The notes under the pieces were generated by a model. That model was not told the DNA's origin. It ran no database searches and was given only the letters and a program-made list of their open reading frames with translations. DNA of 46,448 nucleotides. Source: Vulcanimicrobiota bacterium. Lineage in GTDB: Bacteria; Vulcanimicrobiota; JAJTBE01. The position numbers were made by a program, and so were the translations under genes. The stretch's first letter is position 1; every line of letters begins with the position of its first letter. Shown here one piece after another: positions 24,555 through 32,335 of the stretch. The stretch is taken from assembly GCA_021107945.1 (NCBI GenBank), contig JAIORV010000049.1:1-46448 (forward strand), read 5' to 3'.

Positions 24555-26456
24555 TTATCTCACAAAAAAGAGATTGACATTGTAAACCTTTGCCCCTTTC
24601 TTGTTTAGTTTAGTTTTTAGCGTGTCGTCGTTGCTCCAGCCCAGCAAAATCACCTTATTGCCTGATGACCTGAGCATAATGTCGCAAATCGCATTTATTG
24701 CATTAATCCTGGCGTTTTTCATCGGATCCTTTTTGTTCGAACCCTTTTTCAGGTTATATGAATCGATCAGGTATCTTGCAAGAGAATGTGAAGCGAGCTT
24801 TTGCTTTGCCGCCGGAAATGAAATATCTTTTGACCCCGTGGGAAGATCAAAGGAAGGTGATATATTACCCCTGTAATAGAGAACACATTTATTTAAAATT
24901 TTCCCTGTCCTATTATGAATAACTCCCTTGAAAAAATTATCCTCCGTTTTGACATCCATTTCCAAAGGTCCCTTGAATTTCTGACTTTTGACCGCCTTGA
25001 ACTGTCTCATACTCCACATATCAACCCTGAGATCTTCAAGGGTAAACACTTCGTTTTCCCTGGTCAGAGTTCTTGGAAGATCATACCTATTTCCCATTTC
25101 CCAACCTGTCGCCGTCGGGTCAAGAAGTGAAATGTCATAGGATGTCTTTGAGGGTGAAAAAAGTGAAATAATAGTATCGTTAAGTCCCGCCGACTGCTTG
25201 TTGGGGAGATATATAATGCTGAATTTTCTAAAAATTATCTTTGAGCCTTTTGTCGAATACCCCAGTAAGAAGATCCCGGTTGAGAATAAGATAGATATCA
25301 GTGGCACTGTTAAAAAAAGGTACATCAATTTGTCTTTTTTCTTGAGGTAAAAGTAATTGACCGGTCCGATCAGGATGATATACACAAGGAGCGCCCAAAA
25401 AATGGCTCCCAGGGGCGGAGATGCAAGCTCGGGAAGGTTCGAGAGTATCCTCTGGTTGTCAATTGTTAAATTAGCTGTTTTTGCTCCTTCCCTGTCATCA
25501 TATATTGCTTTCCAGATAATATCCTGCTCATAATCCTGATTAAAGGGTCTCGTTGAGAGATCAGCCGTGAGGAAATATATCCATCCCAGGCCGTACCTTT
25601 TTTTTATAAGAAGTGGAATCTCGCCATGTTTTACAATTACTTCTCCGTCAACTTTCCCCCCCATTACTACAACTTCACTTTTGATGAAAGTCGCACCCGG
25701 CGCATTATCGATAGCAAGACTTCCCGTGGACTTGATCGGAATATGGTCTTTAAAAATGGAGCCGTTAAACTCGTTTGGATCGAGATTGGAAGAAAAAATC
25801 AGGGTTCCGCCGGTTGCAATATATTCAAGCATGGCCTTTTCATGCTTCCTGCCAAGGTTGAGCGATGGAAGATTGTTTATCAAAATAAAATCCACATTGT
25901 CATACCCCTTCCACATAACGGGCAATTTGTCAGGCTCAGGATATGTCGCATAGAAGGAGGCGTTGTGTGACAGGACTCCCTTGAACCCCATGAGATACGC
26001 TAATCCGCCTCTTTCCTTATTCAGAATCATCACAAGGCGGTCATTATTTTGCATCCTGGTAAACTGTAACTTTGTAAAATCCCTATATTCATTATTTCTT
26101 GTTATACTGATTTTTGGCTGAACATAGTAATATAGATTCCGGGGCATATATAAATAATACCTTTTACTCCCGTTTTTCGGTATATTTATGTCCCGATAAT
26201 AAACAACAGACCTGCTTCGAATTCCCCTTTCGATCATAAGCTGAAGCTTGCCGACAAAATTCTCCCCCATATTGGTAACGTCTATGGTTACAGGCAGTGA
26301 GCCGTTGATTTTAATGTATTTTCCCGTTGATATGCGTGCATCGACTCTGAGGGGATGTTTGAGATTGTCAGCATTTACGGAATTTATAGACAGATACGAA
26401 AAAAGCAGAATGACGGCAGTAAATATCAGTAAATCACGAGTTCTTTTCAGATTCAT
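24555..26456 (-). CDS. Membrane-anchored periplasmic protein with GATase-like domain, MoxR-linked
   Basis: A 633-residue protein: N-terminal signal/anchor (LLIFTAVILLFSYLSI), a beta-sandwich region (about 35-125; VTIDVTNMGENFVGKLQLMI is CARDB-like), a Rossmann/GATase1-like region (about 130-340; DFILINNLPSLNLG, YIATGGTLIFSSN, GLGWIYFLTADLS), two transmembrane helices (about 350-410) and a C-terminal region with a further beta domain. I know this layout as large proteins lying beside MoxR and ABC-2 genes, with no established activity. Its ATG lies inside the 3' end of the MoxR gene (23-base overlap) with AAAGGAGGT six bases upstream, so the two are co-translated. Confidence 0.75.
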   Translation of the reverse strand: MNLKRTRDLLIFTAVILLFSYLSINSVNADNLKHPLRVDARISTGKYIKINGSLPVTIDVTNMGENFVGKLQLMIERGIRSRSVVYYRDINIPKNGSKRYYLYMPRNLYYYVQPKISITRNNEYRDFTKLQFTRMQNNDRLVMILNKERGGLAYLMGFKGVLSHNASFYATYPEPDKLPVMWKGYDNVDFILINNLPSLNLGRKHEKAMLEYIATGGTLIFSSNLDPNEFNGSIFKDHIPIKSTGSLAIDNAPGATFIKSEVVVMGGKVDGEVIVKHGEIPLLIKKRYGLGWIYFLTADLSTRPFNQDYEQDIIWKAIYDDREGAKTANLTIDNQRILSNLPELASPPLGAIFWALLVYIILIGPVNYFYLKKKDKLMYLFLTVPLISILFSTGIFLLGYSTKGSKIIFRKFSIIYLPNKQSAGLNDTIISLFSPSKTSYDISLLDPTATGWEMGNRYDLPRTLTRENEVFTLEDLRVDMWSMRQFKAVKSQKFKGPLEMDVKTEDNFFKGVIHNRTGKILNKCVLYYRGNISPSFDLPTGSKDISFPAAKQKLASHSLARYLIDSYNLKKGSNKKDPMKNARINAINAICDIMLRSSGNKVILLGWSNDDTLKTKLNKKGAKVYNVNLFFVR

Positions 26457-27432
26457 GAGGGACCTCCTTTATCAGGTCGTCCAGGATATTTTCCACGGGA
26501 ATGCCCTCGGCCTGAGCTTCAAAATTCAGTATCAATCTATGCCTGAGCGCAGACTTCAGACTTTTTACAACATCATCAAACCCCACGTTGAACCTGCCGT
26601 CCATTATTGCATTGACCTTTGCCGCGATTACCAGTGCCTGGGCTCCCCTGGGACTTGAGCCATACCTGATGTATTTTCTTGTGGATTCAATTGCATTCTC
26701 GGAATCGGGATGGGTGGAAATGACAATTCTGGAGACATAATCTCTGACCGGTGTAGCTACCAGCACTTCTCTTGCCAGTTTCCTCAGCTCGAGAATATCA
26801 TTGCCGTCAATTACTATCTCTACCGGAGGAAGCTCGATCCCTGTGGTTCTGTCCAGTATTAAATTCAATTCTTCCATTTTGGGAAATTCAACTGTTGTCT
26901 TGAAAAAGAACCTGTCCACCTGCGCCTCGGGTAGGGGATATGTGCCCTCCATTTCAATGGGATTCTGTGTTGCAAGCACCATGAATGGCTGCGGCAGTTT
27001 GTACCTTGTCCCGGCGGCTGTTACGGTATGCTCCTGCATCGCTTCCAACAGCGCGGACTGCGTCTTGGGTGTGGCGCGGTTTATCTCATCGGCGAGAACC
27101 AGGTTGGCAAAAACAGGACCTTTCTGAAATTCAAACACCCTCCTGCCGGGCTCTCTCTCTATAACGAGATTTGTACCGGTGATATCCGCCGGCATAAGAT
27201 CCGGTGTGAACTGAATCCTGGAAAAACTTAAGTTGAGCACCTCGCCGAGGGTTCTTATAAGTAATGTTTTTCCGAGTCCCGGGACTCCCTCCAACAGGAT
27301 ATGCCCCCCTGCAACCAGAGCCACAAGTGTATCCCGGACGACTTCTTTCTGACCTACGATTACCTTCCCTATTTCAACGCTTATCAAGTCTATTTTTTTC
27401 TTAAAGTCTATTACCCTGTCTTCTACCTGCAT
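26434..27432 (-). CDS. MoxR-family AAA+ ATPase
   Basis: A 332-residue AAA+ ATPase. Walker A GVPGLGKT, Walker B LVLADEINRA, the ATQNPIEMEGTYPLPEAQ(V)DRF block of sensor 1 and arginine-finger type, and a helical lid are all present. MoxR proteins act as chaperones that mature partner proteins, often with a DUF58/VWA protein; here no DUF58 gene is present and the overlapping partner is the 633-residue membrane protein. I take ATG 27432 as the start (AGGAG six or more bases upstream) instead of ATG 27459, which has only a weak site. Confidence 0.93.
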   Translation of the reverse strand: MQVEDRVIDFKKKIDLISVEIGKVIVGQKEVVRDTLVALVAGGHILLEGVPGLGKTLLIRTLGEVLNLSFSRIQFTPDLMPADITGTNLVIEREPGRRVFEFQKGPVFANLVLADEINRATPKTQSALLEAMQEHTVTAAGTRYKLPQPFMVLATQNPIEMEGTYPLPEAQVDRFFFKTTVEFPKMEELNLILDRTTGIELPPVEIVIDGNDILELRKLAREVLVATPVRDYVSRIVISTHPDSENAIESTRKYIRYGSSPRGAQALVIAAKVNAIMDGRFNVGFDDVVKSLKSALRHRLILNFEAQAEGIPVENILDDLIKEVPHESEKNS

Positions 27433-27701
27433 TGTCTTCTCCTGAAGTTTATTTGCCATTATTCCGGGTATGATAGATTTAAGTTTTGTTTTTCTATGTG
27501 TAAAATCCTTTAAACTAACATATACAGGTCAATTTACCACCATTCATCACAGAGGTCGCCAAGATAAGAAAAAAGTTGAATGGTTACATTAATTTGCACT
27601 AAATATAATAGTAGTATATTTCCGATAATTATTCTATCCGATTCAAAGGTAATTCCCCCTTCTTTGAGGCTAATCTTTGATGACATTTTTTTAAACCGCA
27701 A

Positions 27702-27796
27702 AGACCACAGAGGGTTCAGGGGGTTGATAGACCAACGATCGTATTTCTGATTGCAAATGATGTACCTCGTTTACACCTAAAGATGTATATAAAGAT
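27702..27796 (+). repeat. Direct repeat, uninterrupted copy
   Basis: About 77 bases (27702-27778: AGACCACAGAGGGTTCA through GTACCTCGTTTACACCT) then AAAGATGTATATAAAGAT (27779-27796). The same two parts recur at 27984-28059 and 28169-28186. Confidence 0.9.
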
Positions 27797-27811
27797 TTGA
27801 ATCTTGGTAGC

Positions 27812-27916
27812 GGAGGTTTTTAAACCTCCATGAGATTAACCCCCGGATTTATCCGGGGGAACAAAGGCAACCCACCACCGTTACTGCATTAGCCGCTTTA
27901 GCGGCTTCCCGATAAG
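27812..27916 (+). repeat. Three-hairpin composite repeat, copy B
   Basis: Hairpin I GGAGGTTT/AAACCTCC (27812-27829), an ATGAGATTAA spacer, hairpin II CCCCCGGAT/ATCCGGGGG (27840-27859), AACAAAGG, CCCACC, then hairpin III AGCCGCT-TT-AGCGGCT (27891-27906) followed by TCCCGATAAGG. Hairpin III differs from copy A by a C-G to A-T pair exchange. Confidence 0.9.
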
Positions 27917-27983
27917 GAAAGAATGAAAACGGATGACGGATAGATCCCCCCCCAGTCTTGGTCTTATCTTTTTTTTGCCACAG

Positions 27984-28186
27984 AGACCACAGAGGGTTCA
28001 AGGGATTATGGACCAACGGTCGTGTTTTCGATTGTAAACAATGTACCTCGTTTACACCTCATGTTTTTTATGCTCCCCATAAAAAAAATATTATCCGGAG
28101 AGTCGGCTTTGCGGGAATCTTTGCACTCTTTGCTTCTTTGCGGTTTATCAAGAAAATCACAAATAATTAAAGATGTATATAAAGAT
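27984..28186 (+). repeat. Direct repeat, copy split by a 109-base insertion
   Basis: Bases 27984-28059 and 28169-28186 match the copy at 27702-27796; 28060-28168 is extra. The extra 109 bases end with GAATCTTTGCACTCTTTGCT and TTGCGGTTTATC, part of the TTTGCGGT repeat family, so it looks like a repeat insertion (or a deletion in the other copy). Confidence 0.8.
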
Positions 28187-28393
28187 CAGCTCTTTGAGGG
28201 GGGACGAAGGGGGGAGCAAAAAAATAATCTATTCTGGAAAAAGTTTAATTACTTTAGTTGTAAAAATTTCATCCTCTGGTTGACTAGTTTACCCCTCAAT
28301 TTCATCTTTTTAGTGGATGTAAACTTGACGACAAAGTAGTAAGATAGTAAGCAGTGGGAAAGTATACTTCTGTATCTGGAGAGATTTTGAGAT

Positions 28394-29431
28394 ATGAAAA
28401 CACTAACCATGCAAAAAGAAATACCATTAGATGACAGAACAACTCGAAGAATGACGGAAGTTCTCATTAATGAAATTTCCGGACGTATTAAGAATCGAAG
28501 AAAAGAAAGAACCTCATCAATTCTCCAGCCGGATTTCAACAGCCTTTCTGCATATCTCACGGAAGTAAGTAAAATTCCCCTCCTGACCGCTGATGAGGAA
28601 ATTGCACTTTCTTACAGAGTAAGAGAGCATGACGACGAGGAATCGAGAAAAGCTTTAATTGAATCAAACCTGCGATTGGTTATCAGTATTGCAAAGAAGT
28701 TTCTGGGATTGGGACTGACACTACAAGATTTGATCCAGGAAGGAAACCTGGGGCTAATAGAAGCGGTTGAGAAATTTGACCCTGAAAGAGGATGCCGCTT
28801 CGCCACTTATGCCACGTGGTGGATCAGACAATCGGTTATTCGCGGAATAGCAAACAACGGAAGAACTATAAGGTTACCTGTACATATCTCTGATATATTC
28901 CAACGATTCCTGAAGTACTCACTAAGGTTCCTGCAAAAACACAACAGGCCGCCAACAATAGAAGAAACCGCCCTGGTACTCCTGCCTGTATCACGAGAAA
29001 AAGCATGCAAGAAAGTCGTTCGCAAACTGAAAAGACAGATTCCCCTTGATCATCCGCTCGTTGATGCCAAGGTAAAAGAAATGGAAAAAAAGATGGAATA
29101 CCGGATCAAGAACATTCTGAACGTAGCACAGGACCCGGTTTCCCTTGAAGCACCACTGGGAGAAGAAGATACAACGGTGGGGGATTTTGTACCGATCGAA
29201 GACGCCAAGAAGCCTGACATATTGATGGAAGAGCTGGGCGACCTGTTTGACGTATTAAACGAACGAGAAAAGAAGATTCTCTGCCTCAGGTTTGGGTTAA
29301 TTGATGGAACAACAAGGACATTACAGGAAATAAGCGACCGTTTCGGCATAAGCAAGGAAAGAATCAGACAGAAAGAAGAAGATGCCCTTCGAAAACTACG
29401 AACCGTTATGAATAGAAAAGATTGGCTATAA
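28394..29431 (+). CDS. RNA polymerase sigma factor, sigma-70 family (RpoD/RpoS-like)
   Basis: A 345-residue sigma factor. Region 1.2 is [20 protein letters not shown] (about 50-70); region 2 is the strong block [32 protein letters not shown] and [13 protein letters not shown] (about 91-146); region 3 follows; region 4 is [15 protein letters not shown] and the helix-turn-helix [18 protein letters not shown] (about 290-335). The usual primary-sigma region 1.1 is missing and the HTH end reads [10 protein letters not shown] instead of RIRQIEAKAL, so this is more likely a group 2/alternative sigma than the housekeeping one. It could read promoters in this genome that differ from consensus. GGAGAG lies upstream of the ATG. 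A 28-base palindrome starts eight bases after its stop. Confidence 0.93.
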   Translation: MKTLTMQKEIPLDDRTTRRMTEVLINEISGRIKNRRKERTSSILQPDFNSLSAYLTEVSKIPLLTADEEIALSYRVREHDDEESRKALIESNLRLVISIAKKFLGLGLTLQDLIQEGNLGLIEAVEKFDPERGCRFATYATWWIRQSVIRGIANNGRTIRLPVHISDIFQRFLKYSLRFLQKHNRPPTIEETALVLLPVSREKACKKVVRKLKRQIPLDHPLVDAKVKEMEKKMEYRIKNILNVAQDPVSLEAPLGEEDTTVGDFVPIEDAKKPDILMEELGDLFDVLNEREKKILCLRFGLIDGTTRTLQEISDRFGISKERIRQKEEDALRKLRTVMNRKDWL

Positions 29432-29438
29432 GGAAGTT

Positions 29439-29466
29439 TGTAGGAGGGACGTCCCCGTCCCGATAA
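29439..29466 (+). repeat. 28-base palindromic element, copy 5
   Basis: Identical to copies 1 and 2; begins 8 bases after the sigma-factor stop codon and could act as a 3' stabilising hairpin, though no T-run follows. Confidence 0.9.
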
Positions 29467-29768
29467 ATAAATTGCGGAAAACGGAGGCCGGAAGCCAGAG
29501 TCCGGATCCCGACTCTCGACCAATAAATCGATTCCATGTCTCGATATATGGGATTTTTTTTATGATACATAACCGGTTCAATACACCCTGAGTCTGCTTT
29601 AAACTTTTTCATGGTCAGGGATCTTAAAGAGGATATCAAGATTGAGGTTAGAAATAAGAGGTTGGAAATTGGATCTAACTTCCAACCTCTAACATCCAAC
29701 TTCCAACTTCCCTTTGTGGTCTTTGCGGTGAATAGTCAAAATCATACCGGAAGAAGTTTTTTTTATCC
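29467..29768. other. Gap with a perfect 11-base-pair hairpin and repeat remnants
   Basis: No gene is visible. It holds a purine-rich remnant (29470-29520), a perfect hairpin AGAGGTTGGAA/TTCCAACCTCT (29657-29690) with a 12-base loop, further TTCCAAC units, and a TTTGTGGTCTTTGCGGTGAA element (about 29712-29731) just before the metallophosphoesterase gene. Confidence 0.75.
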
Positions 29769-30818
29769 ATGAGAAGACTCCTTATAATATTAATCCTGAT
29801 TATCACATCCGCCAGTATAGCACATCCTTTCTCCGAGGATAAATCTCACGGCGGAATATATTGTCGCGTCGATGGAGCGATAATCCAGAAAATGAAACCT
29901 GATATTATCGTATCAAAGCTTATTCAGCCGACGGCGGAGTTTTATATCAAGAACAGAGGAAGAGCAAAGAGTAAGATTCGCCTTAAAATCATCAACATAA
30001 ACCCATCCTTTGCATATATAAAATCGGGCAAAGGGAAAAATGTGAGGATATTGTATGCCGTTGAGAACTATGCGATGCTTGAGGTCAACATTCCCGCGGG
30101 GAAATCTGCCCGATTTACTATATCCTATAAATCAAACAATCCGGAAAAATTCACATTCGCCCTTGTTGGTGATCCTCAGGGCAATATGAAAATATTTTCA
30201 GGAATGCTGGCGGAAATAAAGAAGAAAAAACCGCTATTTATCATAGTAATGGGAGACCTTGTGGAGCGGGGAACATCCCGGGAATACAGCGAATATTTAA
30301 AGACGATTTCAGGTTTCCCCATTCCCATATATCACATTCCGGGCAATCACGATATAACAGACGGTGGAAGGAGCAGGTTCCTGTGGGATGTCTCCCCCGC
30401 TGATTATTCTTTTGATGTGGGAAAATTCCACTTCACAATGCTCGACTCTTCCCGCTGGTACCTGCGCAAAAATCAGTGGAGATGGCTTGAGGGTGAGTTA
30501 AAAAAACACTCAAATTGTTTTGTTTTCATGCATGTGCCCCCGTTTTCACCCATAAAGAGGTTTGATGAATATACGCTTGCCTATAAGGGCCAGAAGAAAA
30601 GGTTCCTGTCTGTGATGAAAAGGCACAAAGTCCGGTCGGTGTTTTCCGGCCATGTTCATGGTTTCCAGAAGGAAGTAAGGGATGGTGTGCAATATTATGT
30701 GTCGGGCGGCGGCGGTGCAAAATTACATCTATTTCCCTGGAACGGGGGATATTATAATTTTCTAATTGTGGATGTTGATGATATGAAGTTCAGAGTGAGC
30801 GTGGTGAAGTATCAATGA
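29769..30818 (+). CDS. Secreted calcineurin-like metallophosphoesterase
   Basis: A 349-residue exported protein. A signal peptide (LLIILILIITSASIA) leads to an N-terminal beta domain (about 30-120), then a calcineurin-like phosphoesterase domain (about 125-345) with motifs in order: LVGDPQGN, VMGDLVERG, PGNHD, MHVPPF and SGHVHG. The first metal motif is DxQ here, where most family members have DxH; DxQ is known in some subfamilies, so activity is still likely. It would hydrolyse phosphate esters in the periplasm or at the surface. Start ATG 29769 has only a weak site (AAGAAG). Confidence 0.88.
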   Translation: MRRLLIILILIITSASIAHPFSEDKSHGGIYCRVDGAIIQKMKPDIIVSKLIQPTAEFYIKNRGRAKSKIRLKIININPSFAYIKSGKGKNVRILYAVENYAMLEVNIPAGKSARFTISYKSNNPEKFTFALVGDPQGNMKIFSGMLAEIKKKKPLFIIVMGDLVERGTSREYSEYLKTISGFPIPIYHIPGNHDITDGGRSRFLWDVSPADYSFDVGKFHFTMLDSSRWYLRKNQWRWLEGELKKHSNCFVFMHVPPFSPIKRFDEYTLAYKGQKKRFLSVMKRHKVRSVFSGHVHGFQKEVRDGVQYYVSGGGGAKLHLFPWNGGYYNFLIVDVDDMKFRVSVVKYQ

Positions 30819-31383
30819 GGAATGCGGGAAGATGAGGAAATAAGGATTTTACCTCTAAGGAAATAAGGAAATGAGGAAAAAACAGGACGGATTACGGAGG
30901 GTGGAGAACGGAAATCAGAGGTCGGCTCCCACTTCTCACCTCTCACATGAGAGTATCGAAAAACATAAAAATCCCGTTGTTCCCTTTTTTTCCCGTTTCC
31001 CTTTTCTCGTTTCCCGTTTCCCATTCACCACAGAGCCACGGAGGACACGGAGTTTTTAATTTTTTTCACCACAGAGGACACAGAGGACACAGAGATATCA
31101 ATGAGATTGCCTCCCCGTTCATACTATGAGACCAATCCTGCTATGAGATCAATCCCGGCTCATGTCATGAGATTAACCCCCAGGTTCACCTGGGGGAACA
31201 AAGGAATCCCACCCTCCCCTTACTTGTTCAGCCACTTCAGTGGCTTCCCGGTAAGGAAATTTCGATTTGATTTTCTCTGCACTCTCAGCCTCAAAAAACA
31301 TTTTCAATACCCTGATTTTCTACCCGCAGTTTGCAATATTCACTGGTTTTAATATCATAGAAATGATATAATATCTAACAAAT
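30819..31383. repeat. Repeat-filled gap before tatC
   Basis: No gene is visible. It has a purine-rich block (30820-30945), a pyrimidine-rich stretch with CCCGTTTCCCTTTTCTCG (about 30992-31021), two CACCACAGAGGACACAGAG-type units (31022-31093), three ATGAGAYCAATCC-like units (about 31124-31175) and the three-hairpin composite (31159-31258). Confidence 0.85.
31159..31258 (+). repeat. Three-hairpin composite repeat, copy C
   Basis: Hairpin I is replaced by CTCATG-T-CATGAG (31159-31171). Hairpin II is CCCCCAGGT-TC-ACCTGGGGG (31177-31196) and hairpin III AGCCACT-TC-AGTGGCT (31230-31245). Against copy B, two pairs change in stem II and one in stem III, each with its partner, so both stems stay perfect. 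Confidence 0.9.
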
Positions 31384-32148
31384 ATGAAAACAGATAATGA
31401 AAACACAAATAAAAACATAATAGAAGATTCCATTTTGGAGGATGAATTCGATCCCCGGATGGACCTTGTCGATCACATGGCTGAATTACGGCGCAGAATA
31501 ATCATCTCGATTGTAGCCTGGGCTGTGGGGACCTTTGCCGGATGGTTTTTGACGCCTTCTATCATAACTTACATAAAAAGCTTCCCCCAATTGAAAGATA
31601 TCGAACTCATACTAATTCGCCCGCCGGAAGCGTTCTTTGCCAGGTTGAAACTTGCCGTTGTCGTCGGGCTTCTCTTTGCAATCCCCATTGTAATATATCA
31701 GGTTGTCCTGTTCATAATTCCCGCGTATCAACAACATAAAAAATGGGTAATGCGCTTCGTCCCCGCTTCTATAATTCTTTTCTACCTGGGCGTTTTGTTC
31801 TTCATGTGGGTTCTTGTCCCCATTACGCTTGAGTTTTTCCTCATACGCATGGCGGAGGGAATCGCGAAACCGCAGTTGTCACTGGGAGAATATGTGAATT
31901 ACCTTGTTTCAATGACGCTTCTGGGCGGGCTTGTATTTCAGGTTCCCATCCTTCTCTTTTTCCTTACGATGGCGGGAGTACTCACATCCAGGCAATTAAT
32001 GTCCGGTTGGAAATATGCCGTAGTGATCACGTTTATTGTGGCCGCATTCGCCACTCCTCCCGATCCCTTCTCGCAAGTTGTTGTTGCGGTCCCGATGCTT
32101 GTTCTTTACGGTCTTTGTGTATGGTTCTCAAGGTTGGCGGGAAAATAA
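31384..32148 (+). CDS. tatC: Sec-independent protein translocase TatC
   Basis: A 254-residue protein with six membrane segments, the receptor of the twin-arginine pathway that exports folded proteins. Family signatures: DHMAELRRRIIIS near residue 29, RPPEAFFARLKLAVVVG near 78, and the late FATPPDPFSQVVVAVPMLVLYG. The 25-residue acidic N-terminal tail is longer than usual. No tatA or tatB is nearby. The ATG has no clear ribosome-binding site. Flanked on both sides by repeats, so it is probably monocistronic. Confidence 0.96.
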   Translation: MKTDNENTNKNIIEDSILEDEFDPRMDLVDHMAELRRRIIISIVAWAVGTFAGWFLTPSIITYIKSFPQLKDIELILIRPPEAFFARLKLAVVVGLLFAIPIVIYQVVLFIIPAYQQHKKWVMRFVPASIILFYLGVLFFMWVLVPITLEFFLIRMAEGIAKPQLSLGEYVNYLVSMTLLGGLVFQVPILLFFLTMAGVLTSRQLMSGWKYAVVITFIVAAFATPPDPFSQVVVAVPMLVLYGLCVWFSRLAGK

Positions 32149-32335
32149 GGAATGAGGAAATCAGGAGTTATTACCTCTAAGGAAATCAGGAAATCAGGAA
32201 ATAAGGAAAACGGAGAACGAATCCGGTTTCCCGTTTCCTGCCTCTTTTTTAGAGATGTCAATGTTTTTTTCTTTGATTATCCTCTGCGTCCTCTGCGATC
32301 TCTGCGTTGAAAAATACCTTTTGGCCGGGTGACAA
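32149..32335. repeat. Purine-rich block and CTCTGCGTCCTCTGCG element
   Basis: Bases 32150-32245 hold the AAGGAAATCAGGAAATAAGG block followed by TTTCCCGTTTCCTGCC, and 32282-32312 hold a CCTCTGCGTCCTCTGCGA element. No gene is seen. Confidence 0.75.

Larger units (their letters stand above)
27460..28393. repeat. Long repeat-filled gap before the sigma-factor gene
   Basis: No gene is visible in 934 bases. It has CCGCAAAGACCACAGAGGG-type elements (27693, 27976 and 28114-28147), two long direct repeats (27702-27796 and 27984-28186, the second interrupted), the three-hairpin composite (27812-27916) and a final AT-rich stretch. The last includes TTGACT (28280) and TTGACG (28328) as possible -35 elements for the sigma gene; no good -10 spacing is seen. 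Confidence 0.8.

Noticed and set aside
24555-27432. Classical MoxR-DUF58 aerotolerance operon
   Set aside because: No DUF58 or VWA gene is present; the only partner is the GATase-like membrane protein.
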